From: Ketobacter sp964016105
GTDB taxonomy: Bacteria; Pseudomonadota; Gammaproteobacteria; Pseudomonadales; Ketobacteraceae
Reading direction: 5' to 3'
DNA length: 64,000 nucleotides
Assembly: GCA_964016105.1 (NCBI GenBank)
Contig: CAXHEX010000006.1
Span: 1 to 64,000, forward strand
Shown here: in pieces, positions 51,912-61,255 of the stretch
Layout of the letters: every line of letters starts with the position of its first letter
Position numbering within the stretch: the stretch's first letter is position 1
The notes under the pieces: generated by a model
The model's input: the letters and a program-made list of their open reading frames with translations, nothing else
What the model was told of the DNA's origin: nothing
The model's database searches: none
Position numbers and translations under genes: made by a program

Positions 51912-53093
51912 ATGACTATTCTAGGCACACCACTCTCCACTTCTGCTACCCGGGTTATGTTGCTGGGGTCAGGTGAATTAGGTAAAGAATGCGCGATTGA
52001 ATTTCAACGCTTGGGTTGTGAAGTTATCGCGGTGGACCGTTATGAGAATGCACCGGCGATGCAAGTGGCGCATCGAAGCCATGTGATTTCCATGCTGGAT
52101 GGACAGGCACTGCGCAGCGTTATCGAGTTTGAAAAGCCCCATCATATTGTTCCTGAAATAGAGGCTATCGCCACCCAAACCCTCATTGAGCTGGAGTCAG
52201 AAGGTTTTCATGTGGTGCCGACGGCTCGGGCTGCTAACTTGACCATGGATCGAGAAGGTATCCGCCGCTTGGTGGCGGAGCGCCTGGGTATTGAAACCTC
52301 CCGCTATGCCTTCTGTGCAACCAAAGAAGAATTTGACCACGCAGTTGATATCATTGGTTTCCCCTGCGTGGTCAAACCCGTGATGAGTTCCTCCGGCAAA
52401 GGCCAAAGTACTATCAAGGATGTGCATGAATGTGATGCCGCCTGGACCTATGCCCAAGAAGGCGGTCGTGCCGGGGGTGGCAAGGTGATAGTGGAGGGCT
52501 TTGTTGATTTTGACTTCGAAATCACCTTGCTCACAGTTCGCCACAAGGGAGGCCTCACATTCTGCGAGCCCATTGGTCACCGCCAGGAAGACGGTGATTA
52601 CCGGGAGTCTTGGCAGCCCCATCCCATGAGCGGGGCTGCCCTGCAGCGGGCCAAAGAGATTGCGGGTAGGGTGACGGATGCCCTCGGTGGCTTTGGCCTG
52701 TTTGGAGTGGAGCTATTTGTTAAGGGTGACAAAGTGTTGTTTAGTGAAGTGTCGCCCCGGCCCCATGATACCGGTATGGTGACCATGATATCCCAGGACC
52801 TGTCGGAATTTGCCTTGCATGCCCGTGCTATCTTGGGCTTGCCCATACCGGGTATTCGCCAATTTGGACCCGCCGCTTCTGCAGTGATACTAGCCAATGG
52901 GCAATCCCACTCCATGAGCTTTTCCAATCTTGATCAAGCCTTGCACTCTGAGGACACCCAGGTGCGCCTGTTTGGTAAACCCGACATTAACGGCAGTCGC
53001 CGTTTAGGGGTGGCCTTGGCCTTGGCCCCTGATTTGGAGCAGGCCATCGCTAAGGCGGATAATGCCGCTAATTCCGTTGATGTGAATCTTTAA
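51912..53093 (+). CDS. purT: formate-dependent phosphoribosylglycinamide formyltransferase
   Basis: This 393-residue ATP-grasp enzyme makes formyl-GAR from GAR, formate and ATP in purine synthesis. Signatures are VMLLGSGELGKECAIEFQRLG (N-terminal Rossmann), ALRSVIEFEKPHHIVPEIEAIAT, ATP-grasp KPVMSSSGKGQSTIKD, and FSEVSPRPHDTGMVTMISQDLSEFALHARAI. It belongs to the same pathway as purL 3 kb upstream and follows DUF1289 with no gap. A PurN enzyme may exist elsewhere. Confidence 0.97.
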   Translation: MTILGTPLSTSATRVMLLGSGELGKECAIEFQRLGCEVIAVDRYENAPAMQVAHRSHVISMLDGQALRSVIEFEKPHHIVPEIEAIATQTLIELESEGFHVVPTARAANLTMDREGIRRLVAERLGIETSRYAFCATKEEFDHAVDIIGFPCVVKPVMSSSGKGQSTIKDVHECDAAWTYAQEGGRAGGGKVIVEGFVDFDFEITLLTVRHKGGLTFCEPIGHRQEDGDYRESWQPHPMSGAALQRAKEIAGRVTDALGGFGLFGVELFVKGDKVLFSEVSPRPHDTGMVTMISQDLSEFALHARAILGLPIPGIRQFGPAASAVILANGQSHSMSFSNLDQALHSEDTQVRLFGKPDINGSRRLGVALALAPDLEQAIAKADNAANSVDVNL

Positions 53094-53171
53094 TCTCTAT
53101 TTGAGATTTGCGCAGCGGTTGCAAATGGTGCTGTGCATCTATAATGAGTATTGCAGGCACATTTATAGGGG

Positions 53172-54014
53172 GTGATTGAGGCGATGCTCAAGCTGCACTT
53201 CAAAGATCAACGCCAGGCGGACGTTTGGTTGGTTGAATCGGTTATGGGTTTAGGGTCTGATGCTAACAACACCATTCAAATAAAAGCGGATGGTGTGGAT
53301 GCCCAACACGCTGAAATCCGCAAACAGGATGATGCCCTATATCTGTCCGACGTGGGCAGTTATTCAGGCACCTTCGTTAATGGCTCAAAAATAAAAACCC
53401 ATTTCCAGTTGCGAAGCGGGGATATAATACGTCTCGGAGGAGTGGAGCTTGAAATTCTGGAGGCCAGCAAAGCCACCGAAGCCTCTGGGCAGAGAGCCGC
53501 TCCCAGTGAATGGAGCATTATGGCGCTGGCTGGCGAGTTGAAGGGGAAGCGCATTGCCATCTATGGCTCCATGGTGTTTGGTCGTTCTTCGGGCTGCGAC
53601 ATTGTAGTAAGTGATGCTCATATGTCGCGCCGCCATGCGGAAATCAATCTTAAGAACGGTGTGCTGAGAATCGTTGATTTACAGTCTTCCAATGGCACCT
53701 GTGTCAATGGAGAAAAAGTAGGTGAGAAAGTATTGAAACACGGTGACAAGATTAATTTTGATCACCTATCGTTTTTGGTTGCCGGTCCCGCAGGTGATCC
53801 AGAGCCTGAACTGGATGAATTCGACGATGAGGCCACAGTGTTTCGGGCGGCGCCGATTCCCCGCAAGGCACCTTCAGCTACTCCCGCCAGCTCTGCAGTG
53901 GTGGCGCCGGTTCCAGAACCCGTGGCCACAGAGGCCAAAACAAGCAAAACGCCGCTGCTGGTTGTAGGCGTGGTCGTAGTGGCGTTGATGGGGCTAGGAG
54001 TGTTGCTGCTGTAG
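53172..54014 (+). CDS. double FHA-domain membrane-anchored protein
   Basis: This protein of about 280 residues has two forkhead-associated domains. The first (about 25-90) has DAQHAEIRKQDDALYLSDVGSYSGTFVNG. The second (about 120-190) has GRSSGCDIVVSDAHMSRRHAEINLKNG and DLQSSNGTCVNGEKV. A Pro/Ala-rich linker follows, with a C-terminal transmembrane helix at about 258-279. FHA domains bind phosphothreonine. The second domain has the full Arg-Ser-His-Asn set and should bind, while the first lacks the usual GR-S start and may not. It is a tail-anchored scaffold. The GTG at 53172 or ATG at 53184 may be the start. No kinase gene is adjacent. Confidence 0.88.
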   Translation: MIEAMLKLHFKDQRQADVWLVESVMGLGSDANNTIQIKADGVDAQHAEIRKQDDALYLSDVGSYSGTFVNGSKIKTHFQLRSGDIIRLGGVELEILEASKATEASGQRAAPSEWSIMALAGELKGKRIAIYGSMVFGRSSGCDIVVSDAHMSRRHAEINLKNGVLRIVDLQSSNGTCVNGEKVGEKVLKHGDKINFDHLSFLVAGPAGDPEPELDEFDDEATVFRAAPIPRKAPSATPASSAVVAPVPEPVATEAKTSKTPLLVVGVVVVALMGLGVLLL

Positions 54015-54019
54015 CGTAC

Positions 54020-55306
54020 TCAAGGAGCGATTTGGTCTCCAGTTTTTTTGGCTTGTCTGGCGCTAACCCGAGCCGTTTTAACCAAGTTGCCTTTTATCTG
54101 CATGGTTTCGATATGATAGTTGCCAATGTTAAGGCACAGGTTGTGTTCGGGAATGGATTCCAGATGTTCTGTAATCAATCCGTTCAGAGTTTTGGGGCCA
54201 TTTGTGGGTAGTTTCCACTTCAAGGTCTTGTTAATTTCACGGATGGTGGCCATTCCATCGATTATGTAAGATCCGTCTTCCTGAGGGTGAATATCCTGAC
54301 TGCTTGCGGCATAGTCGGTGGTAAATTCCCCCACAATTTCTTCCAGAATGTCCTCCAGGGTCACAATGCCTTGAACGTCTCCATATTCGTCTACCACAAA
54401 ACCCATACGTCGTTTTACTTTCTGAAAGTTGAGCAGTTGCATATTCAGCGGTGTACCCTCGGGTACGAAGTAAGGTTCCACCGCCTGCTGCATTATCTTT
54501 GCTTTATTGAGATTTTCGTCCATCAGGAGTCGGCTTACTTTACGCACGTGGAGCATGCCCACGGGGGAATTCAGGTCACATTTGAAAACCGGCAAGCGAG
54601 TGTGTTGGGTTGAACGTAACGACTTGATGATGTCTTCTATGTTCTCGTCCAAATCGATTCCCACCACTTCATGTTTGGGAATCATAATGTCGTCCACCGT
54701 CACTTCTTCCAGGTCCAGAATGCTCAACAGCATACCCTTGTGACGTTTGGGTAGCAGCACTCCAGACTCGGTCACCACGGTGCGCAGCTCTTCCCGGCTT
54801 AGATTATCGGTTCCCGACATGTCCGTATTGACCCCAAGGGTCTTTAAAATGGTGTTGCTGATGGCGTTGACTAACCACACCAAGGGGTACAACAACACCA
54901 GCAGAGGTCGCAGCAAAATGCTGGCGGGGAATGCTACGTTTTCTGGTTTGAGGGCGGCCAGGGTTTTGGGTGTCACTTCTGCAAACACCAGAATCACCAG
55001 CGTGAGCAGGCCTGTGGCGATGGCAATACCGCTGTCTCCCCACAGTCTGATAGCGATAATGGTGGCGATGGATGAGGCCAAAATGTTGACAAAATTATTG
55101 CCAATTAAAATGACGCCTATGAGTCGATCGGGCCGGGCCAACAATGCCTCAACGCGGCGGGCTCCCCTATGTTTTGTTTTTGCTAAATGGCGCAGGCGGT
55201 AGCGGTTAAGGGACATCATTCCGGTTTCGGAGCTGGAAAAGAACGCCGAGCACAGAATTAACAGCACGAGAATGGTAAATAAAACGGAAAGCGGGATATC
55301 GTTCAA
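54020..55306 (-). CDS. CorB/CNNM-type HlyC/CorC family transporter
   Basis: This 428-residue protein has an N-terminal DUF21/CNNM membrane domain with about four helices (AFFSSSETGMMSLNRYRLRHL and IGVILIGNNFVNILASSIA). A CBS pair follows at about 200-330 (VTVDDIMIPKHEVVGIDLDENIEDIIK and RRMGFVVDEYGDVQGIVTLEDILEEIVGE), and then a C-terminal CorC_HlyC domain. Proteins of this family export Mg2+ or Co2+ and are regulated by Mg-ATP at the CBS pair. It follows ypjD by 15 bases leftward, divergent from ffh, the common order in Gammaproteobacteria. Confidence 0.93.
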   Translation of the reverse strand: MNDIPLSVLFTILVLLILCSAFFSSSETGMMSLNRYRLRHLAKTKHRGARRVEALLARPDRLIGVILIGNNFVNILASSIATIIAIRLWGDSGIAIATGLLTLVILVFAEVTPKTLAALKPENVAFPASILLRPLLVLLYPLVWLVNAISNTILKTLGVNTDMSGTDNLSREELRTVVTESGVLLPKRHKGMLLSILDLEEVTVDDIMIPKHEVVGIDLDENIEDIIKSLRSTQHTRLPVFKCDLNSPVGMLHVRKVSRLLMDENLNKAKIMQQAVEPYFVPEGTPLNMQLLNFQKVKRRMGFVVDEYGDVQGIVTLEDILEEIVGEFTTDYAASSQDIHPQEDGSYIIDGMATIREINKTLKWKLPTNGPKTLNGLITEHLESIPEHNLCLNIGNYHIETMQIKGNLVKTARVSARQAKKTGDQIAP

Positions 55307-55321
55307 GGGCGATCGAGCCTT

Positions 55322-56128
55322 TTATACTTTTTGTAAGATGAATTCCAGGACCACTTTGGAGCCAAAGTACCCCACGGTAAGTAACATAAAGCCTGTGAGG
55401 GTCCAGCGTACCGCAATCATGCCGCGCCAACCCCAAAGGTTGCGGCCGAACAGTAGCACCCACAGTACACTCCACGCGCCCAAAGCGAATGCGGTTTTAT
55501 GTACCAGATGTTGAGCAAAGAAATCGTCCACGTAAATAAAACCGGTGCCAATGGCCACGGTGAGTAACACCATGCCAATGGATATTAGATCGAAAAGGTA
55601 ACTTTCCATGGTTTGCAGGGGCGGCAGTAAGTGCAACAGGTCGTGGAGATGGCGGTGTTTTAACTGATAGTTCTGAATCCAGAGTAAGATGGCTTGAGAA
55701 AATGCCAGTGCCAACAGGCTGTAGGCACTGATGGACAGCAATATGTGGGTTACCAGACCGCTGCCTAAATTTTCGCTTGGGGTGATTTCATGACTGAAAA
55801 GCAACGAAACAATGATACCAAAGCAGGCGGCGGGGTAGGCTGGCGCCAGTAAGGCTTCAATTTGGCGGTATAGCGCAACCAGTGTGCCCGTTGCCGCTAG
55901 AACAAAGGCAAAAAGGCAGGCCATGGTGGTGACGCCCAATTGAACCCCAGCACCGGGAAAAAGTGTGTGGTAGAGGTACAAGCCGTGAAGACCGAGACCC
56001 ACAAAAGCCGCACTCAGCAGCGTGGGGCGGCGAAGGGGGATGTCGTATTTTAAGCTGCGAACTACGATGGCCGTGGCCAGGGCGTAGCTAAGGCACGCCA
56101 GAATACCCGCGATTGTCGCCATGTTCAT
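55322..56128 (-). CDS. YpjD-like cytochrome c assembly family inner-membrane protein
   Basis: This 268-residue protein has eight hydrophobic helices and the Ccm-type signature LVTHILLSISAYSLLALAFSQAILLWIQN. DLLHLLPPLQTMESYLFDLISIGMVLLTVAIGTG follows, and late HLVHKTAFALGAWSVLWVLLFGRNLWGWRG supplies a His-Trp region. It belongs to the CcmC/CcsA-related YpjD group found divergent from ffh. The role in c-type cytochrome assembly is assumed from family and not proven. Confidence 0.9.
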   Translation of the reverse strand: MNMATIAGILACLSYALATAIVVRSLKYDIPLRRPTLLSAAFVGLGLHGLYLYHTLFPGAGVQLGVTTMACLFAFVLAATGTLVALYRQIEALLAPAYPAACFGIIVSLLFSHEITPSENLGSGLVTHILLSISAYSLLALAFSQAILLWIQNYQLKHRHLHDLLHLLPPLQTMESYLFDLISIGMVLLTVAIGTGFIYVDDFFAQHLVHKTAFALGAWSVLWVLLFGRNLWGWRGMIAVRWTLTGFMLLTVGYFGSKVVLEFILQKV

Positions 56129-56251
56129 GGCGTGAGCTTACCCCTTACCTGCATTGAATTAGTGCTAAGTTTCGCACAAGGCTGTCCATAATGAAACTGG
56201 CTGCGTTATACTTCACAGTTCCGTACTGCATTACACAACGAAGAACAGATT

Positions 56252-57643
56252 ATGTTTGATACTCTTACCGAACGCCTCAGTACCAGTTTACGCAGTGTAA
56301 CCGGTAAAGCTCGCCTCACTGAAGACAATATTAAAGACACCCTGCGGGAAGTCCGCATGGCGTTGCTGGAGGCCGACGTGGCCCTGCCGGTGGTGAAAGA
56401 CTTTATTGAAAAGGTGAAAACCCGTGCAGTGGGTCAAGAGGTGATGAAAAGCCTGAGCCCAGGGCAAGTGTTCATCAAGATTGTGAATCAGGAACTGGAA
56501 CACATGATGGGGGATGCCAATGATGCCCTCAAGCTGAACACCCAGCCACCTGCAGTGGTGTTAATGGCGGGTCTGCAAGGTGCTGGTAAAACCACCACCG
56601 TGGGTAAACTGGCGCGCTATCTAAAAGAACGGGAAAAGAAGAAGGTGCTGGTGGCCAGTGCGGACGTATATCGGCCGGCGGCAATCAAGCAGCTTGAAAC
56701 CCTGGCGGGAGAGGTGGGGGCCAAGTTCTTCCCCAGCAGCACCGATCAAAGCCCCGTGGATATTGCCAACGGCGCCATTGCTGAAGCCAAAAAAGCGTTT
56801 GCGGATGTGGTCATCATCGATACCGCCGGTCGTTTGGCCATCGATGAAGAAATGATGGATGAGATCAAGGCGTTGCATGGGGCCATTAAGCCCGTGGAAA
56901 CGCTTTTTGTGGTGGACTCTATGACCGGTCAGGATGCCGCCAATACCGCGAAAGCGTTTAATGATGCGTTGCCCCTCACGGGAGTGGTTCTGACCAAGGC
57001 CGATGGTGACGCCCGCGGTGGAGCAGCGTTGTCTGTGCGTCATATCACCGGTAAACCCATCAAATTTATTGGTATGGGTGAAAAATCCGATGCCCTTGAG
57101 CCCTTCCATCCCGATCGAATAGCTTCCCGAATTTTGGGCATGGGTGATGTGCTTAGCCTGGTAGAAGAAGCTGAGCGAAAGCTGGATAAGAAAAAAGCCG
57201 ATAAGCTGGCCAAAAAGCTCAAGAAAGGCAAAGGTTTCGATCTGGAAGACTTGCTTGAGCAATTCCAGCAAATGAAGAAGCTGGGTGGTATGGCGGGCAT
57301 GCTGGATAAGCTGCCTGGCATGGGCGGAATGTCCCAGATGGCGCAGCCTGGGGGTGTGGCAGATAAAGAGCTCACCAAAATGGAAGCCATTATCTACTCC
57401 ATGACAGCCCATGAACGGCGCTACCCTGATGTGATCAACGGTTCCAGAAAAAAGCGTATTGCGGCCGGCTCTGGTACCCAAATTCCGGATATTAATCGGG
57501 TACTTAAACAGCACAAGCAGATGCAAAAAATGATGAAAAAGATGTCCTCCAAAGGCGGCATGAAGAATATGATGCGAGGAATGAAAGGCATGATGGGGGG
57601 TGGTGGAATGCCCGGTGGCGGTATGCCTCCTTTCAAGATGTAA
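56252..57643 (+). CDS. ffh: signal recognition particle protein Ffh
   Basis: This SRP54 homologue of 463 residues binds 4.5S RNA and signal peptides of nascent membrane proteins in the cytoplasm. The N domain starts MFDTLTERLSTSLRSV. The G domain has GLQGAGKTTTVGKLA, DVYRPAAIKQLE, DTAGRLAIDEEM and TKADGDARGGAAL. The M domain is Met-rich, with a long GMxGMM-type tail. Its length and order are normal. It is divergent from ypjD and followed by a terminator-like hairpin before rpsP. Confidence 0.98.
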   Translation: MFDTLTERLSTSLRSVTGKARLTEDNIKDTLREVRMALLEADVALPVVKDFIEKVKTRAVGQEVMKSLSPGQVFIKIVNQELEHMMGDANDALKLNTQPPAVVLMAGLQGAGKTTTVGKLARYLKEREKKKVLVASADVYRPAAIKQLETLAGEVGAKFFPSSTDQSPVDIANGAIAEAKKAFADVVIIDTAGRLAIDEEMMDEIKALHGAIKPVETLFVVDSMTGQDAANTAKAFNDALPLTGVVLTKADGDARGGAALSVRHITGKPIKFIGMGEKSDALEPFHPDRIASRILGMGDVLSLVEEAERKLDKKKADKLAKKLKKGKGFDLEDLLEQFQQMKKLGGMAGMLDKLPGMGGMSQMAQPGGVADKELTKMEAIIYSMTAHERRYPDVINGSRKKRIAAGSGTQIPDINRVLKQHKQMQKMMKKMSSKGGMKNMMRGMKGMMGGGGMPGGGMPPFKM

Positions 57644-57677
57644 TCCTTGCCTCTGAAGCTTAGCCAGTTGCACTTTG

Positions 57678-57705
57678 GCCAGGGGGTGCCGTTTCACCCT
57701 CTGGC
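57678..57705 (+). terminator. hairpin terminator after ffh
   Basis: GCCAGGGGGTG (57678-57688) and CACCCTCTGGC (57695-57705) form an 11-bp stem with one G-U pair and a 6-base loop. The following TTCTCC is only weakly U-rich. It separates ffh from the rpsP operon. Confidence 0.65.
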
Positions 57706-57876
57706 TTCTCCATAAACTTCATCAATTCCTGTGTAAAAAGTCTTTTATTTGGTGCTGAATTCACTTAAAATACCGCGCCTTTCATGTCCCGTGCACCCTC
57801 ATTTTCGCGGATGAAAGCAAAGATTTACGGCTGCATAACTCGCTGAACATATTGATTGTAAAAGGAAAACAAAATT

Positions 57877-58125
57877 ATGGTAACGATTCGCATGTCTCGT
57901 GGTGGTTCAAAGAAGCGTCCTTTCTATCACGTGGTTGTAACCGATAGCCGCAATGCTCGTGATGGGCGTTACATCGAACGGGTTGGTTTTTTCAATCCCC
58001 AAGCTCGCGGCCAGGAAGAGCGTCTGCGTTTGAACCTTGAGCGAATTGATCATTGGATAGGCCTGGGTGCCCAATCTTCTGACCGAGTTAGCAGCCTGGT
58101 AAAAGAAGCCAAAAAAGCAGCGTAA
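57877..58125 (+). CDS. rpsP: 30S ribosomal protein S16
   Basis: This 82-residue ribosomal protein has the S16 signature MVTIRMSRGGSKKRPFYHVV and GRYIERVGFFNPQARG, ending in a basic tail. It is the first gene of the conserved rpsP-rimM-trmD-rplS operon. The ribosome-binding site is AAAGGAAAA. A 233-base gap from ffh holds its promoter, with a TAAAAT box near 57766. Confidence 0.98.
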   Translation: MVTIRMSRGGSKKRPFYHVVVTDSRNARDGRYIERVGFFNPQARGQEERLRLNLERIDHWIGLGAQSSDRVSSLVKEAKKAA

Positions 58126-58131
58126 TCTGCA

Positions 58132-58662
58132 GTGTCTGATTGGGTTGTAGTGGGCAAGTTGTTGGGGCCCCATGGTGTGAAAGGCTGGATCAAGCTGTAT
58201 TCACACACCCAACCCATGGAAAACATTAAGAAGTACAACCCACTGTGGATTCGGCCCGAGGGCAATCCGGGTGGGGAGTGGCGGCAAGTTCGTGTTGAAC
58301 ATGTTCAGCGACATGGCAAAGGCCTGGTAGCCAAGCTCGAAGGTTGCGACAACCGTGAGCAGGTTCCGGCTTACACTGGGTGCGAAGTGGCAATCAAGCG
58401 CGAGCAGCTGCCCACTCTTGGCAAAGACGATTACTATTGGTCAGACTTGGAAGGCCTGCAGGTGCTAACGGAAAGCGGTGAGTGTCTGGGAAAGGTGAGC
58501 CATTTGTTTGAAACTGGCTCCAATGATGTATTGGTAGTAAAAGCCACTGGTCAGAGTATTGATGATCAGGAAAGGCTCATACCCTATCTGTGGCAGGACG
58601 TGGTGAAGTCAGTGGACACGCAAGCTGGCAACATCGTTGTGGATTGGGATAAAGATTTTTAG
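58132..58662 (+). CDS. rimM: ribosome maturation factor RimM
   Basis: This 176-residue factor helps assemble the 30S head and binds S19. The N-terminal RimM domain is VGKLLGPHGVKGWIKLYSHT, and the C-terminal PRC barrel has DDYYWSDLEGLQV and RLIPYLWQDVVKSVD. It starts at GTG, six bases after the rpsP stop, without a clear ribosome-binding site, so it is probably translationally coupled. Confidence 0.97.
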   Translation: MSDWVVVGKLLGPHGVKGWIKLYSHTQPMENIKKYNPLWIRPEGNPGGEWRQVRVEHVQRHGKGLVAKLEGCDNREQVPAYTGCEVAIKREQLPTLGKDDYYWSDLEGLQVLTESGECLGKVSHLFETGSNDVLVVKATGQSIDDQERLIPYLWQDVVKSVDTQAGNIVVDWDKDF

Positions 58663-58676
58663 GCGGGGTAGAAGGC

Positions 58677-59432
58677 ATGCGGTTTGAAATCGTTACTTTG
58701 TTCCCGCAAATGTTCAGCGCCATCACCGAGTACGGAGTTACTAGCCGAGCGGTGAAAAACGGTCTCGTTGAGATAGGGTACAGCAACCCCCGGGATTTCA
58801 CCGAGGATGTGCACCGCAGCGTAGATGACCGGCCTTATGGTGGTGGCCCTGGAATGTTGATGACTATCAAGCCCTTGTTGGGGGCCATAGCTCAGGCAAA
58901 GTCCAGGTTTGAGCAGGGCGGCGTGCAGGCCAAGGTGATTTATAGCTCACCCCAAGGCAAACCCTTCGACCAGAAGGCTGCCAAGAACTTCAGTGAGCAA
59001 CCCGGATTGATATTTCTGTGTGGTCGCTACGAGGGTATTGATGAGCGGATCATTGATCTGGCAGTGGACGAAGAGTGGTCAGTGGGTGACTACGTACTGA
59101 GCGGCGGTGAGCTGCCAGTGATGACCATGATGGATGCCACGGTGCGCTTAATACCTGGAGTGCTGGGGCATCAGGACTCCGCCCAAGAAGATTCGTTTTT
59201 TAATGGCCTTTTGGATTGCCCCCACTATACAAGGCCGGAAGATTATCAGGGGCAGCGGGTGCCGGATGTTTTGCTCAGTGGCAATCATCAAGCGATACAG
59301 CGCTGGAGACTGAAGCAGTCTCTGGGCCGCACATGGCAACGCAGGCCCGATCTGTTAGCTCAAAAACAACTGAGCGAAACGGAGCAGCAGTTACTGCAGG
59401 AATTCCAAAACCAGGCTGAAGGCAAGGATTAA
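58677..59432 (+). CDS. trmD: tRNA (guanine-37-N1)-methyltransferase
   Basis: This 251-residue SPOUT methyltransferase makes m1G37 using S-adenosylmethionine. The knot residues are visible: IFLCGRYEGIDERIID and EEWSVGDYVLSGGELPVM, with RPYGGGPGMLM-like and HYTRPEDYQGQRVPDVLLSGNH. It lies 14 bases after rimM, in the standard operon position. Confidence 0.98.
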   Translation: MRFEIVTLFPQMFSAITEYGVTSRAVKNGLVEIGYSNPRDFTEDVHRSVDDRPYGGGPGMLMTIKPLLGAIAQAKSRFEQGGVQAKVIYSSPQGKPFDQKAAKNFSEQPGLIFLCGRYEGIDERIIDLAVDEEWSVGDYVLSGGELPVMTMMDATVRLIPGVLGHQDSAQEDSFFNGLLDCPHYTRPEDYQGQRVPDVLLSGNHQAIQRWRLKQSLGRTWQRRPDLLAQKQLSETEQQLLQEFQNQAEGKD

Positions 59433-59520
59433 GTCTGGTTTTAAAATAGTTTGTTAACGACGTGAATGTAGCGCCTAAGTGATCGCTCTACCTCTGACGC
59501 CATAATCGAGGAAAACTCAA

Positions 59521-59877
59521 ATGAGCAGCAAAAACAAAATCATCCAGGAGCTCGAAAACGAGCAGATGAAGCAAGATCTACCCAAGTTCGCCGTGGGTGA
59601 CACTGTGGTAGTCAGCGTAAAGGTAACGGAAGGCGATCGTACCCGTTTACAGGCCTACGAGGGTGTAGTGATAGGTAAGCGCAACCGGGGTTTGAATTCC
59701 GCCTTTACTGTGAGAAAGATCTCCAGTGGTGTCGGTGTTGAACGTACTTTCCAAACTCACAGTCCTTTGGTTGACAGCATTAAAGTGAAGCGTCGTGGTG
59801 CAGTTCGTCGCGCTAAGCTTTACTATCTGCGTGAGCGCACTGGTAAGGCCGCTCGTATTCGCGAGAAGCTTAACTGA
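59521..59877 (+). CDS. rplS: 50S ribosomal protein L19
   Basis: This 118-residue protein has the L19 signature FAVGDTVVVSVKVTEGDRTRLQAYEGVVIGKR and FTVRKISSGVGVERTFQTHSPLVDSI. It is the last gene of the operon, 88 bases after trmD, and is followed by a strong bidirectional terminator. Confidence 0.98.
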   Translation: MSSKNKIIQELENEQMKQDLPKFAVGDTVVVSVKVTEGDRTRLQAYEGVVIGKRNRGLNSAFTVRKISSGVGVERTFQTHSPLVDSIKVKRRGAVRRAKLYYLRERTGKAARIREKLN

Positions 59878-59894
59878 TTCAGTGCCGTTAGTTC

Positions 59895-59927
59895 GTAAAA
59901 AAGCACCCGTAAGGGTGCTTTTTTTTG
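59895..59927. terminator. bidirectional intrinsic terminator
   Basis: AAGCACCC (59901-59908) and GGGTGCTT (59913-59920) form a perfect 8-bp stem with loop GTAA. A T-run follows on the plus strand, and an A-run (T-run on the minus strand) lies on the other side. It ends both rplS and the leftward outer-membrane protein gene. Confidence 0.9.
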
Positions 59928-59928
59928 G

Positions 59929-61167
59929 CTAGAAAACCCAGTCTACAGCAATGTTTATTAACGTGGTGCTGGTGGGAGCTGGCCGTGTAATACTGATGCT
60001 TTGCCCAGCGGTGCCATTGAGAAATTCGAAATACTGTAGTTCTGCCGTGAGGGCGAAATCCGGAGCGAAGTCCCACCGCACACCCGCGCTGTGGCTTCTC
60101 TGACAGGCCCCTAAGTAGCGATATACCGCATCTACTCTGGCCAGTAAGCTGAATAGAGTTGGGCTGGCGTTGTAGTCCTGCAGTGCCTGACTTAAATCAT
60201 CTTTGAGATGCTCGTTAACAACGCTGTCGTATTGGGCTAATACAGCATAGGGTGTGATATTTCCCCAATGATAACCCAGCGACACATACCAGCCGTCTGT
60301 ATCGTAGGCATAGCCGGATTTGGCGTTTTCAACCGAATAGGTTTCGGATACTAAGCTCCAATTTCCAAAATCCCATTGAACTCCCAGTGCTTGATATATA
60401 GATCTTTTATCACTTGCATAGAGGGTTTCGGATAATGCTTTGAATAGGGGGTCACCAGCGAAGAGGTATGCCTGTTCCAGGGCTAAAGAAAGAGGGATTA
60501 AATCCACCAGCTGTACGCTGGTTTCGCTCAGATGCAGACTGTAGCGGATTAAAAAATCGCGCCCCTGGAGAGAAAAATTTCCTCCGAAAGACGGTGTTAA
60601 TTGGGTCTTAATTTTATCGGACAGATTTCCTTCGCGGCGGCCAACAAACAGTTGGCTGTTAAGCTCGAATCGTTCTGACAGGTCCCAGGTATGGCTTATG
60701 TCGAATCCGTCCATATCGGATAGAGGTCGATAAATATAGGGATAAACTTCCAAAGGTGGGCGTACCCAGATGTAGGAGTAACCAATATCTTGAGTTTCAG
60801 AATAAAGATAGTTGGAGGCTCGCATTCGACCTAATCTGACTCGGGTGTTGGTATCTATCTGATAGCTCAGGAATAGCCAGCTCAATTCAGGCTCGTAGGC
60901 TTCTTTTCCGTAGAACTCTAATCCGCTACTGACAACCTGGGCAGTGAAAGAGAGTCGATCAAGTAGATTGCCTTGTAGCTGTAGGCCCAGTTTGCTGTCG
61001 CTGTCAGCGCCCCATTTGTCTTCGGTCGCGCCCAGGTAAAGGTTGGGGCGGTTAAGTTTATTTACAGCAAAAGTGGCAAAGCCTGATAGTTGCCAGTTGT
61101 CTACCGCCAAACTGTTGGTGGCGGAACTCAGCAAGAGAGCCAATGCAATGAAACGGAACATCATCAT
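59929..61167 (-). CDS. outer-membrane beta-barrel protein, paralogue B
   Basis: This protein of about 412 residues has a signal peptide ending near NSLAVDNW, alternating beta strands throughout, and a terminal Phe (NIAVDWVF), all features of a porin-like barrel. Conserved with its paralogue at 61697-62929 are NWQLSGFATFAVNKLNRPNL, LGRMRASNYLYSETQDIGYSY, and WVRPPLEVYPYIYRPLSDMDG. I recognise no named family; it may be a porin or porin-like protein. It is the last gene of a leftward unit with a PstS-like gene, 88 bases downstream of it. It lacks a regulator of its own. Confidence 0.75.
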   Translation of the reverse strand: MMMFRFIALALLLSSATNSLAVDNWQLSGFATFAVNKLNRPNLYLGATEDKWGADSDSKLGLQLQGNLLDRLSFTAQVVSSGLEFYGKEAYEPELSWLFLSYQIDTNTRVRLGRMRASNYLYSETQDIGYSYIWVRPPLEVYPYIYRPLSDMDGFDISHTWDLSERFELNSQLFVGRREGNLSDKIKTQLTPSFGGNFSLQGRDFLIRYSLHLSETSVQLVDLIPLSLALEQAYLFAGDPLFKALSETLYASDKRSIYQALGVQWDFGNWSLVSETYSVENAKSGYAYDTDGWYVSLGYHWGNITPYAVLAQYDSVVNEHLKDDLSQALQDYNASPTLFSLLARVDAVYRYLGACQRSHSAGVRWDFAPDFALTAELQYFEFLNGTAGQSISITRPAPTSTTLINIAVDWVF

Positions 61168-61255
61168 TCCTTGCCTCGTGATCGTTACAGTTTAAAGCAA
61201 GTTCAAGGCAGTGGTAGCTTTAACGCCAGTCTTAGTCGGCGCCTGTATTTTTCAG

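Noticed and set aside
56621..57697. 358-codon frame opposite ffh
   Set aside because: It is a mirror of the conserved ffh codons, His/Phe-rich from Met/Lys codons of the M domain, with no recognisable domain.
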